Positions 29,150-36,852 of a stretch of DNA of 64,000 nucleotides are shown here, piece by piece. The translations under genes and the position numbers were made by a program. The DNA comes from Paenibacillus foliorum (GTDB lineage: Bacteria; Bacillota; Bacilli; Paenibacillales; NBRC-103111), in NCBI RefSeq assembly GCF_013141765.1, contig NZ_WHOD01000003.1, positions 124,001-188,000 on the forward strand. The letters run 5' to 3'. Position 1 is the first letter of the stretch; every line of letters begins with the position of its first letter. The notes beneath the pieces are model-generated. The model had not been told where the DNA came from. It made no database searches and worked only from the letters and a program-made list of their open reading frames with translations.

Positions 29150-29277
29150 CCCTATGTTACAATACGATGTTTTAACTTTCAATCCGTTATGCGAATGTTT
29201 ACACAATCTCAAGAAATCTGCCATTTTATCGTTAAAATCTTAATAATATTTTTAAAAACAACCGATTTTACGGCTCA

Positions 29278-29335
29278 AAAATAGAGTTCAAGTATCAAAC
29301 GTTACCGGAAACGTTTGATATTTGAACTCTATTTT
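29278..29335. promoter_or_regulatory. 58-bp near-perfect palindrome containing a second LacI-type operator
   Basis: The two 29-bp arms match at 27 positions about a centre between 29306 and 29307. The core (AACGTTACCGGAAACGTT) is one base from the perfect operator at 29132. The outer arms (AGAGTTCAA and TTGAACTCT, flanked by AAAAT and ATTTT) extend far beyond what LacI proteins need, so it could also act as a bidirectional terminator-like hairpin. It lies about 160 bp from the first operator, compatible with DNA looping. Confidence 0.75.
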
Positions 29336-29431
29336 ATACGAGTACGCGCATCTGAATACTCATATTTAAATCTGTTTCAGTTAGTTCAGAAGCTCCGCAA
29401 GCCGGATCTCTTCACCCGACTCCCTCGCGCG

Positions 29432-29613
29432 CGGAAGTCATTGTTCCTCTATCGCCTGGGGAGCACCAAAAAGAGTGGAGTAATGGAAGTGCTAGTTCCT
29501 TTATCTCTCTGTTTTTGTGCACAACACCCCCATTCTACCCAAATAAAGGAAGTCCGGCTTCCGCTATCGCCATGAATTGGAGGCTTCAGCTTGAATAAAG
29601 GAACTCTGTTCCG
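29432..29613. repeat. Intergenic nested inverted-repeat element, copy C
   Basis: 182 bp in the gap between the LacI regulator and the deacetylase. Four modules of the form GGAA-n6-TTCC followed by a TTAT-like word: two direct (near 29433 and 29485) and two inverted (ending near 29562 and 29613). The inner pair GGAAGTGCTAGTTCCTTTAT and its complement around 29541-29562 forms a clear stem. Module offsets (about 52 bp) match the copies at 40.8, 45.6 and 54.6 kb. No gene is present in the rest of the gap 29336-29777. Confidence 0.6.
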
Positions 29614-29708
29614 CACACCGCTCAATCCCCTCATTTATGTGCGTATCTGTTTGGCAAAACAACCAACTAATTTCAACAAAAATTTGTCGAAACTATAAAC
29701 CTTTTCTC

Positions 29709-29738
29709 GACTCCATTCGTCAAATAATTTGGTATAAT
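29709..29738 (+). promoter_or_regulatory. Probable extended -10 promoter for the deacetylase gene
   Basis: TGGTATAAT at 29730-29738 is an extended -10 box (TGn before TATAAT). No good -35 box is found at the usual distance; TCGACT is 20 nt upstream. The start codon lies 40 nt downstream. Confidence 0.55.
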
Positions 29739-29777
29739 TAACGCTACCAATGAACGGTTGAAGGAAGGTTTATTAGA

Positions 29778-30647
29778 ATGGCAACACGTATTTTGACAGA
29801 CAGAAAACGGCAGTTGATCATCGGCGTGGCTTTTAGCGGCATGATCAGCATTGCACTTACTAACCTTATAGTGACAGGAAGTGTCCTTCCACTGCCTAAT
29901 TTTCAACCCAAGAAGATCACATCAGAAGCACATGTAGAGCCCCCATCTGCAGCAACACCCGAACAAGCTGTGTTGACGGACGTTCATCCTTCTTCTCTCT
30001 CAGCTCAACCGAAGCTTATCTCCGAAGCCAAACCTGCTCGTGCAGATTCACCGGCTGCAGCTGCCAAACGTGTGGCGCTTACTTTTGACGACGGGCCCGA
30101 TGCCAATTACACACCCAAAATTTTAGACATCCTTAAAAAAAATGACATTAAAGCCACCTTCTTTGTAGTCGGCAACCAAGTCAGCCTTCATCCAGATGTT
30201 CTCAAACGAATCAATCAAGAGGGGCATACCATCGGTAACCATACTTGGGATCATGCGGATTTGTCCAAGCTCCCTACCAAAAGAGTTATCCAAGAATTTA
30301 AAGATACAGATGATATAATCGAAAAAACGATAGGTGTTATACCCGACTTGATTCGTGCTCCCTATGGTGCTGTATCCGTTACGCAAAAGAAAGAGCTGGA
30401 GCAAGCCGGACGCCCTTTGGTCGATTGGAATGTTGATCCCCGCGATTGGGCGGGTACTTCCTCATCCAGCATTTTGGAAAATATTAAGCTGCACACGAAG
30501 CCCGGCCATATAATTCTGCTGCATAGCTTTGGCGGCAAGCGCGGAAACTTGGACAACACCGTTGAAGCTCTCCCTAACATCATCGCTTTTTTAAAGAGCG
30601 AAGGCTATCAGATGGTCACTATACCCGAACTAAACCGATCTCGTTAA
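29778..30647 (+). CDS. Polysaccharide deacetylase (NodB domain), membrane-anchored or secreted
   Basis: 289 residues, ATG 29778 with GAAGGAAGG upstream. Residues 12-36 form an uncleaved signal-anchor or signal peptide (QLIIGVAFSGMISIALTNLI). A proline/alanine-rich linker follows to about residue 95. The NodB domain begins with VALTFDDGPDANYT (motif 1, catalytic Asp), then NHTWDHADLS (metal-binding His pair), RAPYGAVS (motif 3) and HIILLHSFGG near the end. It probably removes acetyl groups from peptidoglycan or chitin-like polymers at the cell surface. The ECF sigma gene follows 150 bp later. Confidence 0.93.
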   Translation: MATRILTDRKRQLIIGVAFSGMISIALTNLIVTGSVLPLPNFQPKKITSEAHVEPPSAATPEQAVLTDVHPSSLSAQPKLISEAKPARADSPAAAAKRVALTFDDGPDANYTPKILDILKKNDIKATFFVVGNQVSLHPDVLKRINQEGHTIGNHTWDHADLSKLPTKRVIQEFKDTDDIIEKTIGVIPDLIRAPYGAVSVTQKKELEQAGRPLVDWNVDPRDWAGTSSSSILENIKLHTKPGHIILLHSFGGKRGNLDNTVEALPNIIAFLKSEGYQMVTIPELNRSR

Positions 30648-30801
30648 ATTTTTCTATATTTTACCATATAATTCACCTTATTCCTTTTCAAGTAACGCAC
30701 AAGAATGTAAGCTATGTATAGAAGAGTGCAGGTCGAAATGCCTCATTAGGGAAATTGAACCTTCCTTGAGAGCAGATCGTCAAATAATTGAGGTGGCAGT
30801 G

Positions 30802-31362
30802 TTGGAATCCAAGGTGAATTTTGATTACTTGAAATATTTATCCAAAAGCTCAGACAAGAAAGCAATCTTGGAAGAACTAATGACAGCATATGGTAAGGAT
30901 GTGTGGAATTACGCTTTCAGTATTACCCGTAAATGGGATCAGGCCGATGATATCACACAGGAAGTTTTTATTAAGGTATACCGCAATTTATATACATTTC
31001 GTAATGAATCCTCTGTGAAAACATGGATTTTAACCATTACTCGCAATATGACCTTGGACTATCGGCGCTCCGCGTTTTACCGCAAAGTGAGCTTGATGAG
31101 TTTTATTACACCCTCAGGTGAGCAAACTTCAACCGAGCAGACGGTTATCGATAAGCTGGCTGTAAACGACTTGTGGAAGATGGTGCTGCAGCTGCCTATC
31201 AAATACCGTGAGATTCTACTGCTCTACGCACATTACCAGCTTTCAATGAAAGAGATCGCACACATATTAGGCGTCACTGAAGGAACCGTAAAATCGAGAT
31301 TATTTCATGCCCGCAAAAAAATTTCAAAATTAAAGGAGAATCAAAGCAATGGAGCCGACTAA
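30802..31362 (+). CDS. ECF-subfamily RNA polymerase sigma factor
   Basis: 186 residues from TTG 30802, where GAGGTGG lies 5 nt upstream and the protein begins ESKVNFDYLKYLSK; the longer frame from TTG 30766 has no ribosome binding site. Region 2 is WNYAFSITRKWDQADDITQE with FIKVYRNLYTF and the SVKTWILTITRNMTLDYRR core. Region 4 is LPIKYREILLLYAHYQLSMK with the helix-turn-helix IAHILGVTEGTVKSRLFHAR. It directs transcription of an unknown stress regulon. The downstream gene overlaps by 14 nt and is the likely antagonist. Confidence 0.92.
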   Translation: MESKVNFDYLKYLSKSSDKKAILEELMTAYGKDVWNYAFSITRKWDQADDITQEVFIKVYRNLYTFRNESSVKTWILTITRNMTLDYRRSAFYRKVSLMSFITPSGEQTSTEQTVIDKLAVNDLWKMVLQLPIKYREILLLYAHYQLSMKEIAHILGVTEGTVKSRLFHARKKISKLKENQSNGAD

Positions 31363-32629
31363 CGACGAGTTGCTAAAGGGCTTGGCCGATGGACCGCTTA
31401 CCCAACACGGATTCTCCGATAAATTGAAGAAACGTATTGGAGCCAATGTGGAAATACAAGTCGATAAACAAAAGAAATGGATGCCTTGGATCGGTGGCAT
31501 TTGCACCTCTCTTGTGTTGGCAGCCTTGTTCTTGACCGTCGATTGGCAGGGATCCGTCAGCCAAGATACGGCTGGTGTACCGGGTGGTGAAACTATTCTA
31601 CGTGAGGTGCCAGCCTCGACAGTACTTTCAAATGATAATGATATATTCCGAGTTCATTCTGCGATGCTTATTGGCTTGCGCAAGGATCATCTCCCAGCAG
31701 GCGATAACCCTGAATATAGCACTTACCGAACCCTACTGCTGGCTGAGGATCAAGGGAAACTAAGCAAAGTCGCCGAGGGTGATGGGATATTGATGCCTTA
31801 TAAAACGGATTTTACAAAAATCACCCCTCAAAGTCAGGTAAGCTCTAACGAGGAGTATCGAATGCTTAAGTCCTCCTTGACATCAGATGTGAATAAATCC
31901 ATGGCTCTGACGCTCAAACCAGCCAAGCCCTTGAGGTTCTCAGAAAAGCTGCTCTTTGCTGGTAACCGCTACTTGTCCATATCTCAAACCAGTCGCCAAA
32001 AACAGCAAGGTAAAGAGGTACAATCTGAATATGTGTGGGTTAAGGATCTGCAGGATTTAAGCCAAACCAAGCCCCAAAGTGCGCTAGCTCCTGCGCGGGA
32101 CCCGCACGTTTCCCTGAGCAAGCTGTACGCTGACCCTGTTCAATCTTCGTGGAAGACAGATAATAACATAGATACTCAAGTACTGGACTCCACTGCGCTC
32201 TCTGCGCGCCCATTGATTGAAGATGGCGAAAGCTGGGCAATTGTTCGGAATCAGGGGGAATGGGTTCCCAAGCTAGCCTCTTACAGCAGCTCTGTAGAGC
32301 AGGGTGTGAACCAGTACCAGCTTCGGGAAGTGCCGCTTAAGCTCCCTACTTCGGTAGTTTCCTATGACCGGCTTACTGTCGAATGGAAAGATATTCTGAA
32401 GGTACACCCGGATGCTAAAGATGCTTTTTCTTCGCCAAATGATGAAATGGTTGGTGTGGTATCCGATCGGGAAATTGTCGTATACCCATTGGAAGGTCAG
32501 TTAATTCCGATGCCGCTGTTGTCTGTAAGTCTGACTCCAGACGAGTCCGTCGTCATGATCCAATGGGCGGTTGACGAACCATTTATTGAAGCGTGGAAGA
32601 AAAAAGGCAGACAGCTGCTTGGGAAGTAA
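31349..32629 (+). CDS. Putative anti-sigma/partner membrane protein of the ECF sigma factor
   Basis: 426 residues, ATG 31349 with AAAGGAG upstream, overlapping the sigma gene by 14 nt. A cytoplasmic N-terminus of about 45 residues (EPTNDELLKGLADGPLTQHG) is followed by one membrane helix (WIGGICTSLVLAALFLTV) and about 355 extracytoplasmic residues with no domain I recognise. One membrane pass with a short inner segment is the usual anti-sigma layout, but the zinc-binding HxxxCxxC motif is absent. Its role as an anti-sigma factor is therefore inferred from position and topology. Confidence 0.75.
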   Translation: MEPTNDELLKGLADGPLTQHGFSDKLKKRIGANVEIQVDKQKKWMPWIGGICTSLVLAALFLTVDWQGSVSQDTAGVPGGETILREVPASTVLSNDNDIFRVHSAMLIGLRKDHLPAGDNPEYSTYRTLLLAEDQGKLSKVAEGDGILMPYKTDFTKITPQSQVSSNEEYRMLKSSLTSDVNKSMALTLKPAKPLRFSEKLLFAGNRYLSISQTSRQKQQGKEVQSEYVWVKDLQDLSQTKPQSALAPARDPHVSLSKLYADPVQSSWKTDNNIDTQVLDSTALSARPLIEDGESWAIVRNQGEWVPKLASYSSSVEQGVNQYQLREVPLKLPTSVVSYDRLTVEWKDILKVHPDAKDAFSSPNDEMVGVVSDREIVVYPLEGQLIPMPLLSVSLTPDESVVMIQWAVDEPFIEAWKKKGRQLLGK

Positions 32630-32656
32630 ATCGCTCAGGAAAATATCGGCTTAAAA

Positions 32657-32699
32657 AACAACCTTCAATCCCATAAAACAGGGATAAAAGGTTGTTTTT
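32657..32699. terminator. Bidirectional terminator between convergent genes
   Basis: AACAACCTT pairs with AAGGTTGTT and an inner ATCCC/GGGAT stem surrounds an AT-rich loop, with T runs on both sides. It serves the sigma operon (plus) and possibly the MutS2-like gene (minus). Confidence 0.8.
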
Positions 32700-32761
32700 C
32701 TGCACACTTTAAGTTTCGGCCTCACAGGATTACCCTACTGGATTTCGCATTTCGATAACTA

Positions 32762-34732
32762 TCATTCCTCTGATCTTTTTTCAATAGTTAGTCCTTTTAC
32801 ATGCTTGCGATTCATCAATTTGCGCATTTTCCTGTTTTGTTTGGTTTCAAATATAATATCCAAATCGTAATTGTCCGGGTACAATTCCTTGCTTTCAATC
32901 TGAAGCACCAGTCGCTTTTTCTTTATTTTCATTTTCTGCTTTTGGATCATCACTCCGATGTTACCCATGGAATCCTCGGTCTCACAAACAATACCGCTGC
33001 GGCCTAAGTAGGCAGCGAACACACGGTCACCGAGCTGAAAGCTTTCAGTAACAGGCTCAGGTTTCATGGTACCAGCTTCAGCCTCCTCCTTATGCGTACG
33101 ATGTCTAGGCAATATACGAGTTTCTTCTTGCTGAACCATGCTCCTGCCAGTGCTCTCAAGCGGTGCCTGCTCTGTTATCGTAATTTCCTGAGGCAGCATA
33201 TACGGGATACCGCTAGCTGTAATTTCACGGGAGCGGTGAATAATTTCCGCTGGTATTCCTAGCTTCAAGGCAATCAAGAAGGCGTAGCTTTGACCCGCTT
33301 CCCCTATCCGCAGGCGGTAGAGGGGCTGGAGCGTTTGCGCATCGAATTCCATCCGTGCGTTTTCAAAGCCTGGGGCTGCCGCGGCAAAATTTTTGATCTC
33401 CGTAAAATGGGTTGTCGCCACTACAGTAGCTTCCCTTCTGTGCAGCTCTTCCAGAATGGCAACAGACAATCCAACGCCTTCCCCAGGGTCCGTCCCTGAA
33501 GCCATTTCATCAATCAGCACAAGTGTGGAGCTGTCAGCTATCTGTAAAATATCGATAACATTTCGAATATGCGCAGAAAACGTACTGAGCGCATGTTCAA
33601 TGCTTTGCCCATCGCCTATATCCACAGCAACGTTGGTGTATACCGAAAACAAACTACCTTCCTGCACAGGAACAAGTAGGCCTGACTGTACCATGACGGT
33701 TAGCAAACCGACCGTTTTTAATGCCAGTGTTTTTCCTCCTGTATTCGGCCCTGTAATAATAAGCGATTTGTACTTTTTGCCGATTGCAAAATGGAGGGGA
33801 ACCATTTGATTGCCAAGTAAAGGATGCTTCGCTTCCCGTAGTTCGATAATTCCTTCCTCGTTTAATTTAACATTGGAACCTCCAATAGCTAATGCATATT
33901 TAGCTTTGGCAAACAGAAAATCATAGGTACCCACGGTTTCCACATTGACTTGGAATTGTTGTGCGGATTCTTCAGCAAGAGCTGTCAAATCGCTCAGCAC
34001 CTTCGTTTCTTCCCGCGCTTCCTCGGCTCTGAGACTTGAGAGTTCATACTGAAAACTCATAATTTCATCCGGCTCGATAAATACCGTTTGCCCGCTTGCC
34101 GACTCATCCAGGACCGTACCCTTTACAAGCTTTCGATGCTCTTTCTTGATTGGGAGCACATACCGCCCGCTTCGTGTACTGATTATATTCTCCTGCAGGA
34201 TGGAACGATGTTTGCTCATCAGGGAATCCAGCTTACTCTTTAGCCGTTCTTCAAATACGGATATCCGCTTACGAACTTTTAGCAGCTCCTTGCTCGCTAT
34301 GTCGGTCACTTGCCCGTTTCGAATGCACCGGTTGATTTCCGACTTCAGCTTATCCATTTCATACATGGAAGCTGCATAGGTGCTAATATGAGGCGCTACA
34401 TCCAATTTGGCTGCCATGTATCTCATTAACTGAGCGCAGCTGGTAAGAAATTGATGGATATGCAAGAAATCTTTTTCACTGAACACATAACCTGTACCCA
34501 GAAGTGTTAGTATATTTTCGATTCCTTCTAGCGAAGGAACCGGAACACTGGCGCCATGTCGAATTAAGGATTTGGCTTCCGCCGTTTCATCCAGTTTTTT
34601 CCTCATTAATTTGCCCGAAGTCATCGGCAACATCTGTTCGATCTGCCTTTTGCCCAAGTATGAAATCGCGTACCCCATCAGAATTTCTTTGACTTTGCCG
34701 TATTCCAGTCGCTGTAGTGCTTTCTCGTTCAT
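32762..34732 (-). CDS. MutS2-like ATPase lacking the Smr nuclease domain
   Basis: 656 residues, ATG 34732 with AAGGAG upstream. The N-terminal lever/clamp region matches MutS2 (LEYGKVKEILMGYAIS, then SGRYVLPIKKEHRKLVKGTV and DESASGQTVFIEP). The ATPase has Walker A ITGPNTGGKTLALKTVGLL, Walker B LVLIDEMASGTDP and VVATTHFTEIK. After a charged linker comes a KOW-like segment (FQLGDRVFAAYLGRSGIV). Full-length MutS2 is about 780 residues; here the protein stops where the Smr endonuclease domain would begin. MutS2 of B. subtilis recognises collided ribosomes (established). A paralogue with ATPase and KOW but no nuclease could split ribosomes without cutting RNA; this is inference. Its leader carries an apparent attenuator. 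Confidence 0.88.
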   Translation of the reverse strand: MNEKALQRLEYGKVKEILMGYAISYLGKRQIEQMLPMTSGKLMRKKLDETAEAKSLIRHGASVPVPSLEGIENILTLLGTGYVFSEKDFLHIHQFLTSCAQLMRYMAAKLDVAPHISTYAASMYEMDKLKSEINRCIRNGQVTDIASKELLKVRKRISVFEERLKSKLDSLMSKHRSILQENIISTRSGRYVLPIKKEHRKLVKGTVLDESASGQTVFIEPDEIMSFQYELSSLRAEEAREETKVLSDLTALAEESAQQFQVNVETVGTYDFLFAKAKYALAIGGSNVKLNEEGIIELREAKHPLLGNQMVPLHFAIGKKYKSLIITGPNTGGKTLALKTVGLLTVMVQSGLLVPVQEGSLFSVYTNVAVDIGDGQSIEHALSTFSAHIRNVIDILQIADSSTLVLIDEMASGTDPGEGVGLSVAILEELHRREATVVATTHFTEIKNFAAAAPGFENARMEFDAQTLQPLYRLRIGEAGQSYAFLIALKLGIPAEIIHRSREITASGIPYMLPQEITITEQAPLESTGRSMVQQEETRILPRHRTHKEEAEAGTMKPEPVTESFQLGDRVFAAYLGRSGIVCETEDSMGNIGVMIQKQKMKIKKKRLVLQIESKELYPDNYDLDIIFETKQNRKMRKLMNRKHVKGLTIEKRSEE

Positions 34733-34760
34733 CTTTTATCTCTCCTTATAAAAAAATAGA

Positions 34761-34802
34761 AAAAGGGCGAAGAATGAACTTACGTCATTCTCCGCCCTTT
34801 TT
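34761..34802 (-). terminator. Second leader terminator, directly upstream of the MutS2-like gene
   Basis: On the minus strand AAAAGGGCGGAGAATGA pairs with TCATTCTTCGCCCTTTT, followed by CTATTTTTTT. It ends about 15 nt before the ribosome binding site of the gene, so read-through is needed for expression. Confidence 0.85.
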
Positions 34803-34831
34803 AAATACACCTAAAAAAAGCCCCAGAAAAC

Positions 34832-34858
34832 AAAAAAACCGCGCTGAACTCAGCACGG
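34832..34858 (-). terminator. First leader terminator of the MutS2-like gene
   Basis: On the minus strand CCGTGCTGA pairs with TCAGCGCGG, followed by seven T. Its 5' arm begins with ATCCGT, which can instead pair with ACGGAT at 34907-34902, so formation of this hairpin can be regulated. Confidence 0.85.
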
Positions 34859-34902
34859 ATCCGGGCGCAATGATAGGAATACACCTAAGGCATTGTATGA
34901 TA

Positions 34903-35022
34903 TCCGTTGTTCTTAACTAATTCCGAGGCTACCTTTAGGCCATAACAAATAAACATCGCTGAACCAGCAATTTGTCCATGGATTAGTGATACCTCAATAT
35001 GGAATTTTTTAGTTAAGAACGG
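34903..35022 (-). promoter_or_regulatory. Attenuator inverted repeat in the MutS2-like gene leader
   Basis: On the minus strand the arm at 35022-35001 (CCGTTCTTAACTAA then AAAATTCC) is complementary to the arm at 34923-34903 (GGAATTAGTTAAGAAC then AACGG); the core is 12 perfect base pairs. The first arm overlaps the last three codons and stop of the leader ORF at 35009-35032. A ribosome stalled there would free the second arm, and the adjacent ACGGAT could pair with ATCCGT of the first terminator, helped by CAATG (34895-34891) pairing with CATTG (34872-34868). A second possible leader ORF of 14 codons lies at 34979-34935 between the arms. Confidence 0.7.
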
Positions 35023-35032
35023 CCACCGACAT
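35009..35032 (-). CDS. Leader peptide MSVAVLN of the MutS2-like attenuator
   Basis: Seven codons and a stop (M S V A V L N). AGGGAGAG precedes the ATG at an 8-nt spacing, as strong as that of any gene here. The start lies about 25 nt after the predicted transcription start. Short hydrophobic leader ORFs overlapping one arm of a switchable stem are known for erm, ABC-F and hflXr genes, where macrolides, lincosamides or similar drugs stall the ribosome. Confidence 0.65.
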   Translation of the reverse strand: MSVAVLN

Positions 35033-35063
35033 CAAAATCTCTCCCTTAGTTAAAGATAACCTT

Positions 35064-35093
35064 ACTATAGCTTACATGCGAATAAGATGTCAA
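35064..35093 (-). promoter_or_regulatory. SigA-type promoter of the MutS2-like gene leader
   Basis: On the minus strand TTGACA (35093-35088) and TATAGT (35069-35064) are separated by 18 nt, giving a start near 35057 and a leader of about 325 nt before the gene. Confidence 0.75.
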
Positions 35094-35120
35094 TTCTGTA
35101 ATATCTGCCGACTAATTGAA

Positions 35121-35246
35121 ATGCACATCCTTAGAGGAGCCGTATCTTGCACACAACTGGACATTTTTATTATGGCTCTAGTTTTCTATTGCACATTTAT
35201 CGCGCTAAGGATTATACTTTCTCCGTCACAGGAATGTGCAATAAAC
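35121..35246. repeat. Possible palindromic intergenic repeat
   Basis: ATCCTTAG (35127-35134) pairs with CTAAGGAT (35205-35212), and TGCACA/TGTGCA-type words recur in both orientations across the segment. It does not share sequence with the GGAA/TTCC elements elsewhere in the window. No gene is seen in it. Confidence 0.35.
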
Positions 35247-35271
35247 CGTCCCTTGCTGCCGATCAAAGAAA

Positions 35272-35298
35272 AAAAGCTGCTCATTATGGGCAGCTTTT
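35272..35298 (-). terminator. Terminator after the ThuA-like gene
   Basis: AAAAGCTGC pairs with GCAGCTTTT and on the minus strand a run of T follows. It ends the minus-strand operon whose last gene stops at 35384. Confidence 0.8.
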
Positions 35299-35383
35299 GA
35301 ATGCTTGGAGAATATCTTTTCAGCTTACACATCTTCTTATAGATCTTCTTGCACTTCTACTGGAGCCTTCACTTACAAAACCA

Positions 35384-36034
35384 CTATACCTGTTCCCTCG
35401 CTGCAGCCCAGCGGGCACTGTTAAGAACCAGCTGTCTATAGGCTTCCGGTCTGAATGATGTTGCGTTATGCCCAGGCTGTAAATAAATAACCTTGCCCAA
35501 ACCATAATCTTGTTCCCAGCCTGCCGGGTACCGCTCCCCTTCATATTCAAATTCCAGGAACACGGTTTTCTTCGTAAACGGATCGAATTCGAACATGTAA
35601 GGCTCTTCATCAACGGTAAAGTCCTCAACGTTAGTTAGCAATGGATGTCCTTCAGATGCCCCGTAATAATTTAGTGACTGATATTTGGGATGATGAGTGA
35701 ATTTAGCTCCAACCATCTGCAGAAGCTCATAGCTGCGTTGTATGGAAATACCGCTGTGAAGAACGATTAAGCTACCGCCCCCCGCTACGAATTTCAGCAG
35801 CCCTGCTGTTTGCCCGGAAGTCAGATCCCGTTTCCAGCAATCGGTGTAAGAAATGCACACCTTGTATTCACTTGATTCCAATTCTGCAAATGCCTGATAA
35901 TCCTCCGTGCTTATAAGCTCAAACTCATCCTTTAGAATGGCTTCCAGCTCTAAACTAACCGGCTCCAGAGGATGATACATGGCCGCTTCTCCATCCCCTA
36001 CCAATAGCATTTTTATTTTATCCGATATTGACAA
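35384..36034 (-). CDS. ThuA-domain protein
   Basis: 216 residues from TTG 36034, with AAAGGGG 8 nt upstream; the longer frame would overlap the SDR stop. The glutamine-amidotransferase-like ThuA fold is indicated by IKMLLVGDGE, GGGSLIVLHSG, GHPLLTNVEDFTVDEEPYM and the ending VIYLQPGHNATSFRPEAYRQ with RWAAAREQV. ThuA-like proteins occur in trehalose/disaccharide utilisation loci; their reaction is mostly uncharacterised. It is last in the operon led by the LplB-type permease. Confidence 0.85.
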   Translation of the reverse strand: MSISDKIKMLLVGDGEAAMYHPLEPVSLELEAILKDEFELISTEDYQAFAELESSEYKVCISYTDCWKRDLTSGQTAGLLKFVAGGGSLIVLHSGISIQRSYELLQMVGAKFTHHPKYQSLNYYGASEGHPLLTNVEDFTVDEEPYMFEFDPFTKKTVFLEFEYEGERYPAGWEQDYGLGKVIYLQPGHNATSFRPEAYRQLVLNSARWAAAREQV

Positions 36035-36057
36035 TTGAAGGTCCCCTTTCATTTGGC

Positions 36058-36783
36058 TTACCAAGGCAGTTCTTTCCCTGTATCGGCTTCAATATAAATC
36101 GGCTGTTCACGAATCTGATCTTTAAATTCAGCGATTCTGTGCAGAATGTTAGCAGCTGCTTCTTCAGGAGTATATGTGCCTTGGTCATTCCATACGCCCT
36201 GCATATAGGTCTTAACCCAACCCGGATGCAGCAGCAGAACCCGACCGCCCTGCTTGCGAATTTTATTATGGATGATCGATGACCCCATATTCAATGCAGC
36301 TTTAGCCATACAATACCCGAACCAAGCTTCTCTATGGCTGTTCTGAATGCTGCCTGCTTCTGAAGAGATATTCACAATCAGCTTGCCGCCGTTCATAACA
36401 GGCTGAATCAATAAGTTCGATAAACGGATGGCACCAACGGCTGTTACATTATAAACACGCTGAATGTCATCAAAATCAATAGAGTCTTCCACAGTTTGTT
36501 TCGTATCGCCAAGAATGGCTGCATTGTTGATCAAAAGATCCAGCTTATCGGTCTTGCTCTGAATGAAGTCTGCGAATTCCTTAACACTTACATCTCTGCT
36601 CACATCGAGTAGGGATGCATGAAGCTGCCCTGGAAATTGCTCCGCAAGCTGACTCAGAGATTCATTGTCCTTGGTAATGCCTCCTGCAAATACGATATAT
36701 CCTTCCTGTAGAAGCCGCTTCACCAGCTCCAAGCCTATTCCTCTGTCCGTACCGGAAACGCATGCTGTCCTTTTGGCTGCCAT
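36058..36783 (-). CDS. SDR-family short-chain dehydrogenase
   Basis: 241 residues from ATG 36783, with GGAGGAG upstream. Cofactor loop SGTDRGIGLELV, LLINNAAI, then NISSEAGS (Ser) and YCMAKAALN (Tyr-x3-Lys). The C-terminal portion VLLLHPGWVKTYM is typical of SDR proteins of the CsgA/YkvO-like group. The substrate is not identifiable. It lies between the ThuA stub and the ThuA gene. Confidence 0.88.
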   Translation of the reverse strand: MAAKRTACVSGTDRGIGLELVKRLLQEGYIVFAGGITKDNESLSQLAEQFPGQLHASLLDVSRDVSVKEFADFIQSKTDKLDLLINNAAILGDTKQTVEDSIDFDDIQRVYNVTAVGAIRLSNLLIQPVMNGGKLIVNISSEAGSIQNSHREAWFGYCMAKAALNMGSSIIHNKIRKQGGRVLLLHPGWVKTYMQGVWNDQGTYTPEEAAANILHRIAEFKDQIREQPIYIEADTGKELPW

Positions 36784-36852
36784 TATTGTCACTCCTCCTC
36801 GATTAGAGCTTTGACCCCGGCGTTTCGATAGCTGCTCACCCAAGCAAGCGGT

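Noticed and set aside
35009-35032. Catabolite (cre) or amino-acid attenuator explanation for the leader peptide
   Set aside because: The seven codons have no run of one regulatory amino acid and no cre palindrome is seen.
34732-35093. T-box riboswitch in the MutS2-like leader
   Set aside because: No T-box core motif is present, and the downstream gene is not an aminoacylation or amino-acid gene; a leader ORF with inverted repeats fits better.
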